Below, one piece after another: positions 1 through 34,023 of a DNA stretch of 64,000 nt. The stretch is from positions 115,835-179,834 of the forward strand of contig VWZF01002687.1 in assembly GCA_013396755.1 (NCBI GenBank), given 5' to 3'. The DNA comes from Sclerurus mexicanus. Its lineage: Eukaryota; Chordata; Aves; Passeriformes; Furnariidae. The notes under the pieces are model-generated. The model worked only from the letters and a program-made list of their open reading frames with translations, had not been told where the DNA came from and searched no databases. Numbering within the stretch: position 1 is the first letter of the stretch; the number at the start of each line of letters is the position of its first letter. The translations under genes were made by a program, and so were the position numbers.

Positions 1-225
1 CCCGCTGACCCCGCCGCGCCCGCGGGACACGCCCCCATGTCTGGACACGCCCCCCGCGCGGATGGACACGCCCCCGCCCACAGGCTGTCGCGTGGCCACG
101 CCCACCATATAAAAGGCCACGCACGTACGCCCGCCTCGGGGCCGCACTGCGCAGGCGCGGGCGCGCGGGGCGGGGCGCGGCGCGCGCCTGAGGGGAGTGA
201 GGGGAGAGCGCGCTGAGGGGCCGGT
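1..225 (+). promoter_or_regulatory. CpG-rich promoter-like island with TATA box
   Basis: Very CpG-rich stretch with several copies of a ggacacgccccc element (CACGCCC-type, Sp/KLF-like) at roughly 20-25 bp spacing, a TATAAAAG box at 108-115 and an NRF1-like tgcgcaggcgcgggcgcg element about 30 bases downstream. Together these look like a plus-strand core promoter with a start near 140. No coding exon follows that I can recognise. The window edge cuts the island, so it could equally belong to a gene lying to the left on the minus strand. Confidence 0.4.
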
Positions 226-745
226 CACAGAAACACTGAGTCAGATAAACACAGAAACACAGCGACACGGAGTCAGTCACAGACTCAGAGAATCAGTCAC
301 AGAACCGCAGGATCAGTCGCAGAATCGCAGACTCTCAGAATCGATCACAGAATCGCAGACTCCCAGAACCGCAGGATCACGGACCCAAACAGGTTGTGAA
401 AGGCCCCCTGAGGTCCTCGGGCCCCAGGCCGTGACAGCCGGGCCGTGGCTCTCAGTGCCGCCCCCGCTGTGCCTTGGACACCTCCAGGAAGGGCGGCTCC
501 ACCGCCTGCCCGGGCAGCCCATTCCAGGGTCTGGCCACCCTTTCTGTGAAGAAATTCCTCACGATGTCCAATCTAAACCTCCCCTGGCGCAGGTGAAGAC
601 TCTGTCCTCTCATCCTCTTGCCTGGGAGGAGAGCCCGACCCTCACCTGGTTACACGCTCCCTCCAGGTAGTTGTAGAGAGAGATAAGGTCACCCCTGAGC
701 CTCCTTTTCCCTCATGCTTTTAGCTTCTCCTTTACCTGAGGGGTA
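226..745 (-). mobile_element. CR1 LINE 3' end with an expanded octamer tail (minus orientation)
   Basis: From about 390 to 745 the sequence reads as the complement of a CR1 3' end. Typical blocks are the ggcagcccattccagggtctggccac segment, the aagaaattcctcacgatgtccaatctaaacct segment and the aaggtcacccctgagcctcc segment, here quoted only in part as recognisable phrases. At 226-385 it is preceded by a long degenerate array of cacagaatc-like octamers, the CR1 tail unit. The copy is GC-rich and old. Confidence 0.8.
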
Positions 746-759
746 GGATCCTCGAGGGG

Positions 760-965
760 TGGGTCCCGAAGACAAGGGGAAATGGGAACAAGTTTCACTG
801 GGAGAGGTTTTGTCTTGACATAAGGAACGTTTATAGTAAGATCAGCTGTTGATTGGCACAGCCTCCCCAGGGACACGGTGGAGTTCCCATTGCTGGAGGT
901 TTTTGACAGGGTATAAAACAGGGTCCTGGATAATCTCAGCTATGCTCTTTTGTCTGTGTTCTTTG
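760..965 (+). mobile_element. CR1 LINE 3' fragment (plus orientation)
   Basis: Matches the sense strand of a CR1 3' region: a ggaaatgggaacaagtttca block, a gacataaggaac block, then cagcctccccaggga and ttcccattgctggaggtttt, ending in ctggataatctcagctatgc. It is heavily diverged and lacks the terminal octamers. Confidence 0.65.
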
Positions 966-1385
966 ACAGCACGTGCTTGCTGCTGGAATTGATGTGGAGC
1001 CATAAGATGTCACTGCAGGGCTGAAAACTGAGCCAGAGGTATTTGGAGGAAGTTTAAAAAGCCAGGTCTTTCAGATGTGTTTTTATGAAGAATTCCCACC
1101 TTTCTAGAGAGTGAGTATTTATTATCTGTACAGGATTAAGGCATTACCCTTGTACTGTTATCTTGTGAATGTGCTACAGGGTCACGGTGATCCTGAAACT
1201 TTTTTGGGTATTCTGCAGGTAGGTGTAGTTTGATCCATCAGAAAGGGCAAACATTTAGCAGTCTCAGTCCTGTACACTGACTAGTGCAGGAGAGATTAGC
1301 AAAATATTACAGTATTTGATACCTGGAAACAGTTTTTCAATAAAAGGCACAATAAAATAGAATTATATCCACTGCATCATCTCTA
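966..1385. other. Intergenic, nothing recognised
   Basis: AT-rich unique-looking DNA without a supported ORF, RNA gene or repeat. Confidence 0.6.
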
Positions 1386-1389
1386 AATT

Positions 1390-1553
1390 AGAAAAAAAAC
1401 AAAAAAACCTGACAAAACCCAAACAAAACAGACAAAAAAACAACCAACAACAACAACAAAAGAAAATAACAGAAAAAGATCAAACCCAACCCAACCAACC
1501 AATCAATAAACAAACAAAAAAACCCCAAAAGCCAACCAAACAAAAAATACTAC
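1390..1553. repeat. A/C-only low-complexity tract
   Basis: About 160 bases of the plus strand are almost wholly A and C (runs of aaaac, caacaa, aaccc, with very few G or T), an extreme strand-asymmetric simple repeat, probably a degenerated poly(A)/(CAAA)n sequence. Confidence 0.85.
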
Positions 1554-4500
1554 AATTGCCCCATTACTTGGTGTGACCTAGTCCACACTGTGTAAAACAG
1601 CTTTTGAGGGGAGCAGGGATAGATTTAACAGGAACATTAACTATGACATCTCTGTTCCAGCATTAGCCTTGCTTACAGTGGCATTATTAGCTCCTCTTTC
1701 ATTCAGGTTTTACATCTTTGCCAGTTACTGCCTTCAGAAGGGATGGACTTTCCCTACTGAATCTTTCTTTCACTGGAAATAAACCAAAAGATCACTCTTG
1801 TACCTTGAAGTACTGTGACCTCTAGAGTCACTCTTGCAATACCTGGTCATTGCCAGTGCCAGGCAATCTAAAGTGCAACAGCATTTCCTTTTCCTTCTAA
1901 GGGAAGAGATTACTGAAGAGGTTGGAATGAAAGCCCCATCTGTACACCAGATCTTTATACACTGTAAACTGTGCTATTGAAGTCAGTGGTGCTTTGCTGA
2001 TTTGTATCTCAAGGGATATGTTGAATAGAAAGTAAATTGGAAAAAAAAAAGCAAAGTTGCTGCCTGTGATAACAATCACATATGATATCACAATGTGATA
2101 ACAATCATATGCCTCAGACATATGATTGTTATAAAACAGAACAGAAAGTGTGTGGGTTTTGAGACTGTATGATACATAGATGTTTCCTGAGGAAAAAAAG
2201 ATGACATAGCTGTAGGTTAAAGCAAGTTGAAAATCCAAGAAAAACTGAAGAGAAAAAGTCAGGTTGCAGGGAGGGATCAGGAAAGCCAAGGCACATCTGG
2301 AGCTGATTCTGGCTAAGGATATGAAAAACAGCAAACAGGGTGTTTTGCAGGTACGAAGGACAACAAAGGAAGAGAAAGGAACTGTACCTTCCCTGATTCG
2401 TGGGAAGTGAGAGACCTGTCTACAACTGACATGTAGAAGACTGAGATACTCAACGACTTCTTTTCTCAATTCACAGAATCCAAAGGGACTGAGAAAATGA
2501 AGTGGTGCCCACCTTAAGAGAAGAACATATATTTTTTACTAAATTAACTTTTCTTTTTAAGATTTCGGCTTGGGCACTCTTCCCTTTGGAATCTCATGTT
2601 CATCCATTGTCTCTGATGGGGACAAGTGAGCTTTCAGCATTTTCCTTCCCATTTAAGGCTGAGACCTTTCAAATGTTTCTGCAGCTTGAACAAGCATTTC
2701 TCTTACCTAGAGGGACTCCAGATAGATTTGATTATGTAGTTGCTGGTGTCTCCCTTTCATTGAAGGGATATTTACTATCTGTTGAGCACAGAGTCACCCA
2801 GCGGTATTTCAACCCATTTCTCAAACTTCAGAGGATGCCAAACTTACATTATATCTACTGCATGGTGACTTTGTATCTAGGGCATGGTGAGTGCCACAAA
2901 AAACATTTCCTAAGCTACCTGCATAATGCATAGACACTGAGAAAGTGTTAGCTTTCCACACTTACTTTCCAGCATTTATTATGGATTCTTCTCACAATGT
3001 GACAATATATAAAACGTGCTGTTTAATTTTCATTGCTTTTGCAACAGCTGCAGTTGCAAAGATGATTGCCATAAAGCTACTCAGCTCTAATTTGCCTGCA
3101 TACAGTCGTTTACATAATTCTTCCACACATTCAAATCCAAATAGAGTATCATTCAGTCAAACAAATCTCCTTCATGTCAGTGCATAAGCTAAGAGCCTTT
3201 GGATAAACAAAATTTATTCCAAATGATTCAAAGTAAAATATGCAGCTAATGATGATAATATAACCATGCTTCAGAAATGTGTATGTCTCTGTGCTTTGTT
3301 CATATTACAAAGGTTTTTCATTTGACATGATGAGATTTGAACTAAATATGGGTGATATTGAAGATATTTACAAGCAAAAGTCTTGATTCTTACTAACTTC
3401 TAACTAACTTCTTATTAACCAAACTGGAAAAAAGCATTTAAAACTGGATGTAGTTTCTTCAAATCATTTATATACCACAGATTTCTATTTACAGAAAAAG
3501 TTCACAGGTCTTCTTAGAGTCTGGAATCATTTGGTCTCAGTGGTATTTGATTTAACCCCATGGCTAGGAGTATTGTTGGCAATATCAAAATAGCTTGAGT
3601 TCCTGCTTTGCAATCTCCCCCTATTTTCTGTGTTCCTGTGCATATTACTTTTTGTTATTTCTTTCTACCCTGGGAGATACAGCTAGCATTATCCTTCTCT
3701 GACCTTTCATAATTCTAATTGTCTTACAGCTTCAGCACTGCAGATTGTCTTCCTTGTCCCTTCTCTGACCTTCTTTTCTGTTTTAACTTCACTCCCACCA
3801 CTTCCTTCACTGCTTTACACTGAACTGCCAAATAATTTTAGCACACCTGTTAATTCAAAACTTTCTCCTCTTTACTTGTTGTGATTTCAATACTGCTCTC
3901 CTTCATTTTGCTTTGAGGTGGTGGGTTTTTTTCATTTCTTTCTAACTATCCTCAGTACTTGCTGTGTTCCATGCCCAAATGGATCTGATACCAGTTACAT
4001 ATAGAAAATGATAATGGAACTTGTGTCCTACTGAATTTGGCTGGAATGGTGAGTCAGTAATCCACTCCCTTCATGAGTGCTAGATAAATGATCCTTTTAT
4101 TACTGCAGTTATGCTACCCACCATAGCCTCTGATTTTTTAAATTACATTTTTCTTCAAGATGCAGCAGATTATTTTCTTCAACACAATTTCTGATTTTAG
4201 GTATAATAATGGCTGGAGTAATTACAAGATGAAATGTGTTTTACTACAGAAATGTCACATGCATTATTAAAATCTGAACAGTTCTCCTAGTAATAATATA
4301 GTAATAACAGCATCAAATCAGTATCTGAGCCACACCGCAGTACCTGAGTTAGTGTAGGCACACACTGTGCCCCAGAGGAGCTTTGAAAGGGAATATTGTT
4401 TGCTGAAATTACAGGGTATTTCTATACAGCCAGTGCAGACTGCTGCAAGTTCACCCTGGGGTCGGTGGTGTAGGCTGTGTCTCTGCAGGCAAACCCAGCA

Positions 4501-7500
4501 AAGGGGGCACAGACTGCAGCAGGCTTGCACGCCCCAGGTTCAGAGTGCAGCTAAATGTGGAGCCTGCCAGAATCTTGACAAAACCCAAGACCATTTCTGC
4601 TCCTGGCTTGGGTGATGCTGGAAAGGCCACTTTCACTCTGTGCTGCAGCTTCTCCATCTGTAAGGTAGTGCTAGGGTAATTGTCAGTACCATAAAGAGAG
4701 GAAATGGCTTTTCCTTGCAATCTTCTGCCGTTCATCATCCCTTAAGAATGCATTAGCAATGTTTGCTGAAATCACAATCTGGTGATGGCTCTTTTAAAAA
4801 GTAGTAGATGGAAAGTCATATTTAGCAGTTCTGCTATGAAAAGGGATGATGAATGCAGAAAGACACATGGTGTGGGAGGCCAGAAAGCAGGGATTTCACA
4901 TGCTTCCAAGAGAGTTAGAGAGTGTATCAGATTAACTGCAGGTGGAGTACAGGGATTTTCTACTTTCCATATCTTTAGTGTTTTCATTTTTCCTGTTCTC
5001 CCTCATGCCTAGAGGATAAAGTGGGTTGTGTTTTGTTGCCAGGGACTACAAAGCTCCACAGTGGTGAGAGATGTTTTATTCCCATCTATTTCCATCATGG
5101 AGTCCTACAGGAGCACTCACCAAATTTGTGATCCCTATTGAGCATGTGAATTGGGAAGGTTTCCTCAATGAAATACTTGCCATCCTAAATACAAACAGGA
5201 TGCAGGTGATGGGGAGAAATAAAGGAAGCAGTAAATTTCTGTCTTCATAAGGAGATGTTTCTGTTGGTTTTGCTTGTAAGATGTCTGGGAAGGAGAAAAG
5301 GAGTGTGGTCCCCTTAAAAGTCCTTTGTGTTTGCTGTGAAGGTGACCACCGCACAGACTTGTGACTGTATGGTTTCCTGTGGCTGGTTTGTGCTGTCTGA
5401 CTCACTCTAGCTCACTCCAGCATTTTTTTCTTTGGTTGGTTGGTTTTTCTCTTTTGAGAACACATTCACAGAACACAGTGCAGCATAAAATGCTCATTTT
5501 CTCCAGACAAAATGGGAAAACCAAGAGGTGTTCCAGCATAGCCTGTGGTGTAGTCTGATGCAGTGATACACATGGACTTCTGAAGCACATGTTACTTTTC
5601 AGTATGAGGAGTGAACTGGACTTGTGTGTGATGGAGAAGTGTCATTGAATGCCAGGGGCTCTTCCTTTCACTCAGTCGTTTTACAGCTTAAGACACAATG
5701 GCCCTTTCCTGCTTCACTCTTAGATTAAAATTTTGGCTTGTGCTAGTTAATACAAAGCTGTACATTTATGTACATTACATTTTTGTTGTAAGATGAGGGT
5801 TTATGAATTTTAAAAGTCAAGTGTTCTGTCTCCCTTGGCAATTCCCTTTTCGTTCTGCCATGCATAATTAACTCAGCTGGCATTTAGAAATAGATTCTTT
5901 TCAAGATTTGCTTTGCATCCAGGAGAATTTCCTGATTTATTATCTTCTTTTCTATTTTCACTTCTGCTATTCTTTTTTTCTTGGTTTTATTTCTTTTATT
6001 TTTTATTTCTTTTTCAGATGCTAAAGCACTCTTGCAATTTTTGTTTGAGAAATTATTCTTTTAAAACCATGCACAAACAAGATACCAAAAAGAAGGATTT
6101 TAAAAAATGTTGTTTGAAAGAGGTGTCTTCTCTTATGTACCCCAAAACTGCAAGACTTAGCAATAAAAGTCGGATGTCTAAACCTGTTTAGTAGTATACT
6201 CATTCTGCCTTCTTTGGCACAAGCACAGAGTCCCCTGAGATCATGGAAACTGTGTCAGGGGCAGTGCCCCTAAACTGCATCTCCCTGGCAGATGTGATAT
6301 TTACACTGAACTGCCAGGGTAAATCTCATCTCGGGGAGATTAGTGGGAAGCCCAAGCTCCTGTTTTTTTAATGAAAAATTTTGACATTCTGAAGGCAGTA
6401 GAAGGTGATTTTGCCCTTGCCATCACCACTCCTGAATATGGTAAATTCTGCAATTCATTGTAACTCATGTTGAGTTATATATTTATGAATTCATTTCAGA
6501 TTCAGTGGTCAGTATTTTAATGAGGTAAATAACAAAATGTGTTTTCTTCTTGCAATGCTGCCTTTTCACACAGTGAGTACATGAATGAATTTCATTGTCA
6601 GTTTAGCCCATCTGACCCCGTTGCCTTCAAAGATGTAATATTTTCCTTATTATCCCCTGCAACAGTAACAACAACCATCCTTGATTTGAGCTCTGACAGC
6701 AAAGTTTTATCTGTAACTCAGCTTGTATAATTCTCATATCTTTGTCTTCCCTGTGACTTTTAGACCTACTCTTGTCCTTGCTTTCCATGGATCCTTGAAA
6801 GACCAGTTTCTTTGGCAGTCCCTTTCTTCCCTGTGTACCTAAGAATATTGGCTTCTTTCTTCTTAATTATGCTAGCTAAGTCTCTTGTGATATAGTCTTT
6901 TCCCAAGAGACTATACTTGATATCTCTTATCAAATACCTTCTAGTTAATACCAATGAAATATATTGTAATAATATTCCATTTTGGCTTCTCCTAGTCTCT
7001 GATTCACTCCTTCAAAACCCAGTTTTTACAGATATATGTAGATGATGGTTTTATACATAATTATCTCCTCTGAAGCTGACTCTTTGGAGAAATCAATGAG
7101 CAGTGGAAATCATAAGGTGAGAAAACAGGCTTCTTGTCAGTCATTATTCCTACCCTGCATTCCAGAGGGTAAGTGCCAAAGTGGTGTCAGCCAGAACAGC
7201 TCTCTGGGAGACTCCAGCCAGCACAGCACAACCTCATCACAGTGGAGGATGAAACCCAGTGACTTTAGCACTTTGCTTTCCCCCCGCCTTGGTGGAAAAG
7301 AAAGGTAAAAATAGAAGTTGTGCTTCTACTCTCAGAGCTGTTGTCAGCTTTGCTTTACTTGTAGTGCTAATGGTTTCCTCTCTTCCAGAATGGGTGGCAG
7401 CTACTCTCATTCTGACAAGAAGTAAATTACCTGAGCAAAGCTATGCCTTTGCTTTTTCCATGGCCAGGATATACTCCCCCATGTGCATTTAAAGCTGGAA

Positions 7501-8440
7501 GGCAAGGGAATTTGTGCTGCTGGGTGGATTTTTTTAAACCTCGGAATAGTCAGGTAATTCATAACAGTCTTGTTAACAACAAAACACTTCTGTTTCATTG
7601 GAAACTGAATTCCATTCAGGAAGTTGTTTAAATAAAAATAAAATTTTCTTTCCCATTTTACAGAAACCTATGCACACAAATAAAATTTTAGTATTTTTTT
7701 ACAAGAAAATTTATGCTAGTCATTATAAAATCACAACTTTAATTTTCAACATTCTACTTTAGTCTATTGTATTTTTGTGATTAATAGTCCTTAATGAATT
7801 GGTTTTTCCTCTGAATTTATATAAGTATTATGTGAATACAGGCAAACCCTTGTGTTTGCAACAGCCCGAAACAGTGAGTTTCATCACTTAATTACATGCC
7901 TGATGAAATAGCACCTTCTTTTGTACGTGTTGAGCTCATCTTTTATTTGATACTCTGTATTTCTCCCATTACAAGCATGAGCAAACAGTTATTGTCTGTT
8001 CAGTCTTTCCTGTCACTGCTTGTTTACAGATCTGTTATCTCTTTCTTCAGGTGTCTGTTTTCTACATTCTGCCTCCTGGTCTAGTTAACTGCTCTTTATA
8101 TGGAAACCATTCTTTACCCACAATAGACTTGCCTGTGCCTCCCACAGTTATATTGTATATATTTTCCTTATTAAGGAGAAGTACTGCACACATTATTCAC
8201 AGTAAGAGGGCACCATGGATTTGTTTGTTGGTGTGTTATTCTATTCTTTCCCTGCTAATGTCTAACATTCATTTTAACTTCTGAATCAATACTGTCTGTT
8301 ATAACTCCAGCATTTTCCCCCCTGAATAGGATTAAACTATTCAGGACTCATTCAGGACTGCTCATTATAAACACAAAGTGAAGGCTGGGCTGTGTTTATC
8401 ATGTACAGCATTTTTACCTGCAAATAATTCTATTTGACAA
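1554..8440. other. AT-rich intergenic DNA
   Basis: No exon, RNA gene or named repeat recognised. A perfect 14-bp inverted repeat lies at 2098-2132. The open frames here, including a 190-codon one on the minus strand at 1897-2469, are compositionally ordinary AT-rich chance frames with no family I recognise. Confidence 0.5.
2098..2132. repeat. Perfect 14-bp hairpin with 7-base loop
   Basis: ataacaatcatatg (2098-2111) is followed after 7 bases by its exact reverse complement (2119-2132). A near copy of the left arm, gtgataacaatcacatatg, lies about 25 bases upstream. Confidence 0.9.
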
Positions 8441-8564
8441 GGGATCATAGAGTTATTCACTGTCATGAAATCCCCCTGTAAAATGTTTGCAGTCAGTTTT
8501 CATTCCTGCTGCCCTAAGCAGCTTACTGTCTTCAGCCCCTTTGGGCACATCACTGTTTCTTCTC

Positions 8565-8880
8565 CTCTAAGTCACTGATAAACATTATGAACACTACAGG
8601 TCAAAGTACAAAGCCACATCTGTACTGATACCTTTCCTCCACTGGGAAAACAGATCTATTCCTGGTATCACTTACTGTGTTTTAACTAGCATTAAATAAC
8701 ATTTAATTCAATAACCAAATTTAACAATGTTAATCTGTGAGAAAATTCTGTATCAGGTGATGGCATTAATTATTTTGGGAAGGCTTTCATTGAGGAACTT
8801 GTCAAAACCTTTCTGGAAATGCAAGACAATCAAAAGATGAGAATTTTCTGTTCTTGGCAAATTACTGCTGATTGAAACCT
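8565..8880 (-). mobile_element. Ancient CR1/L3-like reverse-transcriptase remnant (minus orientation)
   Basis: The order of blocks resembles the complement of a CR1-superfamily ORF2: a cattatgaacactacaggtc block, a ctgataccttt block, then cttgtcaaaacctttctgga about 200 bases on. It is much more diverged than the other CR1 copies in the window, with many stops. The call rests on remembered block order, not an alignment. Confidence 0.4.
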
Positions 8881-9379
8881 CTCCTACCAATCTGGCAGAT
8901 GTCTCAGGCAGAGAGATCCTGTGGCACATCATGTCCACGTGCAGAAAAGGGACAGGATTCTAGCACAGGAACCTCCCTCAACTTCTCCATGGTGAACCCA
9001 GAGGCAAAATACCCATTTAATTATCTGCCATGGCATTGTTTGGTTTGAATTATTGGTCCCACAGACACTGTAAGATTCTCATTCCTGATATATTTGGAAA
9101 AGGGTTTACTATTTGTTTTTGTCTTGCAGACTTTTTATCCTTAGAATATATTTTGCCTTTCTATATCATATTCTATATATGGTTTTCAAAGTTTTTCTCT
9201 GTTTTCCATTTTACTGTACCTCATGCATTTTGAAAGGTTTCCTTTACTTCATAATAGCCTTCAATATGCTAGTGTGAATGTGTTGTCTAAAAATATTATC
9301 CTTGTTTAAATGTCACACAGCACTAGGATGTCATTGCCATCAAACAGAGTCTTTCATTGCTGGGCTTTCCACCTTTGCA

Positions 9380-10130
9380 GCCTCTGTAATTTCCTTTAAC
9401 AGAGCACAGATGGAATTGTCTTGCTGGTAAGAAAATCTATGCCTTCTTTTGATGGCATTCTGCCTCCTCAGGCTCCCTTTTGACTTTTGCCAAGTTCTGC
9501 TCCAGGCTTAATCTGAGGACACACAGCTTCTATTGACATGAAAGCAGAGGAAACGTCAGTGCAAATATCATGCTCTTTCACATCTATTCTCCACTCCCCT
9601 TGTCTTTCCTTTAAATATTCTGCCAAAACTTGTCCGATTTTAACTGTCAGCAATGTGGTATCATTTCAGTTTAAGTGAAGACCATCTTTCCTAAAGGAGC
9701 TCCAAAAGATTCCCCTGCACTCACTTGGTTGTTCCTCCTTACACCGTTTCCCCATCCAGACATCATGTCTTTCTGGCAGTGTACATAATTCTGGGAAACT
9801 ATTCTGGAAAGTAATATGGTGATAATACTGGCCTTTTATCTCCTTGATAAGAGCTCAAATTTTGACTCCTCAACATGTTTCCTATTGTTTTATCTGCAAT
9901 ACCTAATTCAACTACTGGGCCATCTCCAGATTTCCCAAGAGCCCATCTTTATACCTTGTACCTTACTCACTGTATCCTTTACCTGAACCATAGGAATGTT
10001 CTGGCACACACATTTACCTGTGTGGTGGGACTCCTATAGCAAAGATAACCTAGCAAGGCTGCTTTCCTTGACAAGCCATTGACTGCTTTTATTCAGTTAA
10101 GTATGGTTCATCCGGCTGTCACAATGTCCA
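9380..10130 (-). mobile_element. Possible second ancient CR1-like LINE remnant (minus orientation)
   Basis: Phrases such as gtttaagtgaagaccatc, cctccttacaccgtttcccc and aattctgggaaactatt resemble an old reptilian CR1-type repeat in minus orientation. No reading frame survives. It could alternatively be an unrelated old repeat or unique DNA. Confidence 0.3.
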
Positions 10131-10613
10131 GTATCTGTGCAATTAACAGCCCAATGGCTCTGGCACAGGAACCACAGATACAAAGAAATCCAAGTACCAA
10201 AGAGGGAAGCTCAAGTGGACTTTATTATGGCTCTTAGAATGTACAGGGACATTAGTGCACTGGTTCTTATGTCATTTCTCAGATTCAACACAGGAGCAGT
10301 GAGACACTGAAGTACTTGTACCAGCTCTTTGTGCACATTTAGAATGTGGGAGGTCTTTGAATAATTTTCTGAAAGATTCTTGAAGAACATTGTAGTCAAA
10401 ACCAGGCTAAGTGATTTCTTCATAGATTGCTTGGTATCTCAAGGAAATGCTACTGATACCAAAAACCCTTAATATAAGAAGAGACTAAGAAGTGCTAACA
10501 GGGTGGTAGAATACAGGTAACCGAAATTATCATAATTTTTATAGTCTTTATAAAGTCCATTCCATTCCATTAACTGGAAACAGTCCTTGAAAACTTCATT
10601 ATAACACTATTTC

Positions 10614-10619
10614 TTTATT
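10614..10619 (-). terminator. Candidate poly(A) signal AATAAA of PIK3R4
   Basis: An AATAAA hexamer on the minus strand lies 33 bases past the TAA, which would give a very short 3' UTR. A second AATAAA (10652-10657) overlaps the stop codon itself, and another lies near 10224. Which one is used cannot be told from sequence alone. Confidence 0.4.
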
Positions 10620-10652
10620 ACAAATATTTACATACTATATATTAATACACTT

Positions 10653-33589
<22,937 letters not shown>

Positions 33590-33673
33590 GTCGGGCGCGG
33601 CGCCGGGGCGCTGCCGCCTCCGCGCGGGGCGAGCACCGCGGGCCGGCCCGGCCGGGGCTCAGCGGCGGAACCN

Positions 33674-33926
33674 GGGCACAGGGCTGTCCGGGGGCACGGC
33701 TGTCCGGGGGCACTGCTGCGGGCACAGGGCTGTCCGGGGGCACGGCTGTCCGGGGGCACTGCTGCGGGCACAGGGCTGTCCGGGGGCACGGCTGTCCGGG
33801 GGCACTGCTGCGGGCACAGGGCTGTCCGGGGGCACGGCTGTCCGGGGGCACTGCTGCGGGCACAGGGCTGTCCGGGGGCACTGCTGTCCGGGGGCACTGC
33901 TGTCCGGGGGCACTGCTGTCCGGGGT
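33674..33926. repeat. Nested minisatellite, 4 exact 46-bp units plus a partial fifth
   Basis: Units start at 33674, 33720, 33766 and 33812 and appear identical. The fifth, from 33858, breaks down into a simpler array. Each 46-mer is built of three related pieces of about 15-16 bp around ctgtccgggggcac. The array sits 85 bases upstream of the PIK3R4 ATG. Runs of 3-5 G on the plus (template) strand give it G-quadruplex potential. A single ambiguous base (33673) marks its edge. All reading frames across it stay open, which explains several spurious ORFs. Confidence 0.95.
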
Positions 33927-34023
33927 GGCCTCGGCGCCGGGCATGTCCCGAAAGGGCTTGGTGGCTCTGAAACGTGAGAAAAGACTTTTCACTGCGGAGT
34001 CAGAAAGAAGCAAAACCCTTATC

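Noticed and set aside
197..670. 157-codon plus-strand ORF at the left end
   Set aside because: It runs through the CR1 octamer array and the antisense of a CR1 3' end; the repetitive peptide is a by-product of the repeat.
1897..2469. 190-codon minus ORF with hydrophobic stretches
   Set aside because: AT-rich chance frame; the hydrophobicity follows from T-rich codons, and it crosses the 2.1-kb hairpin.
1..10600. Exons of COL6A6, the expected neighbour on the other side
   Set aside because: No Gly-X-Y repeats or VWA-like blocks are seen on either strand.
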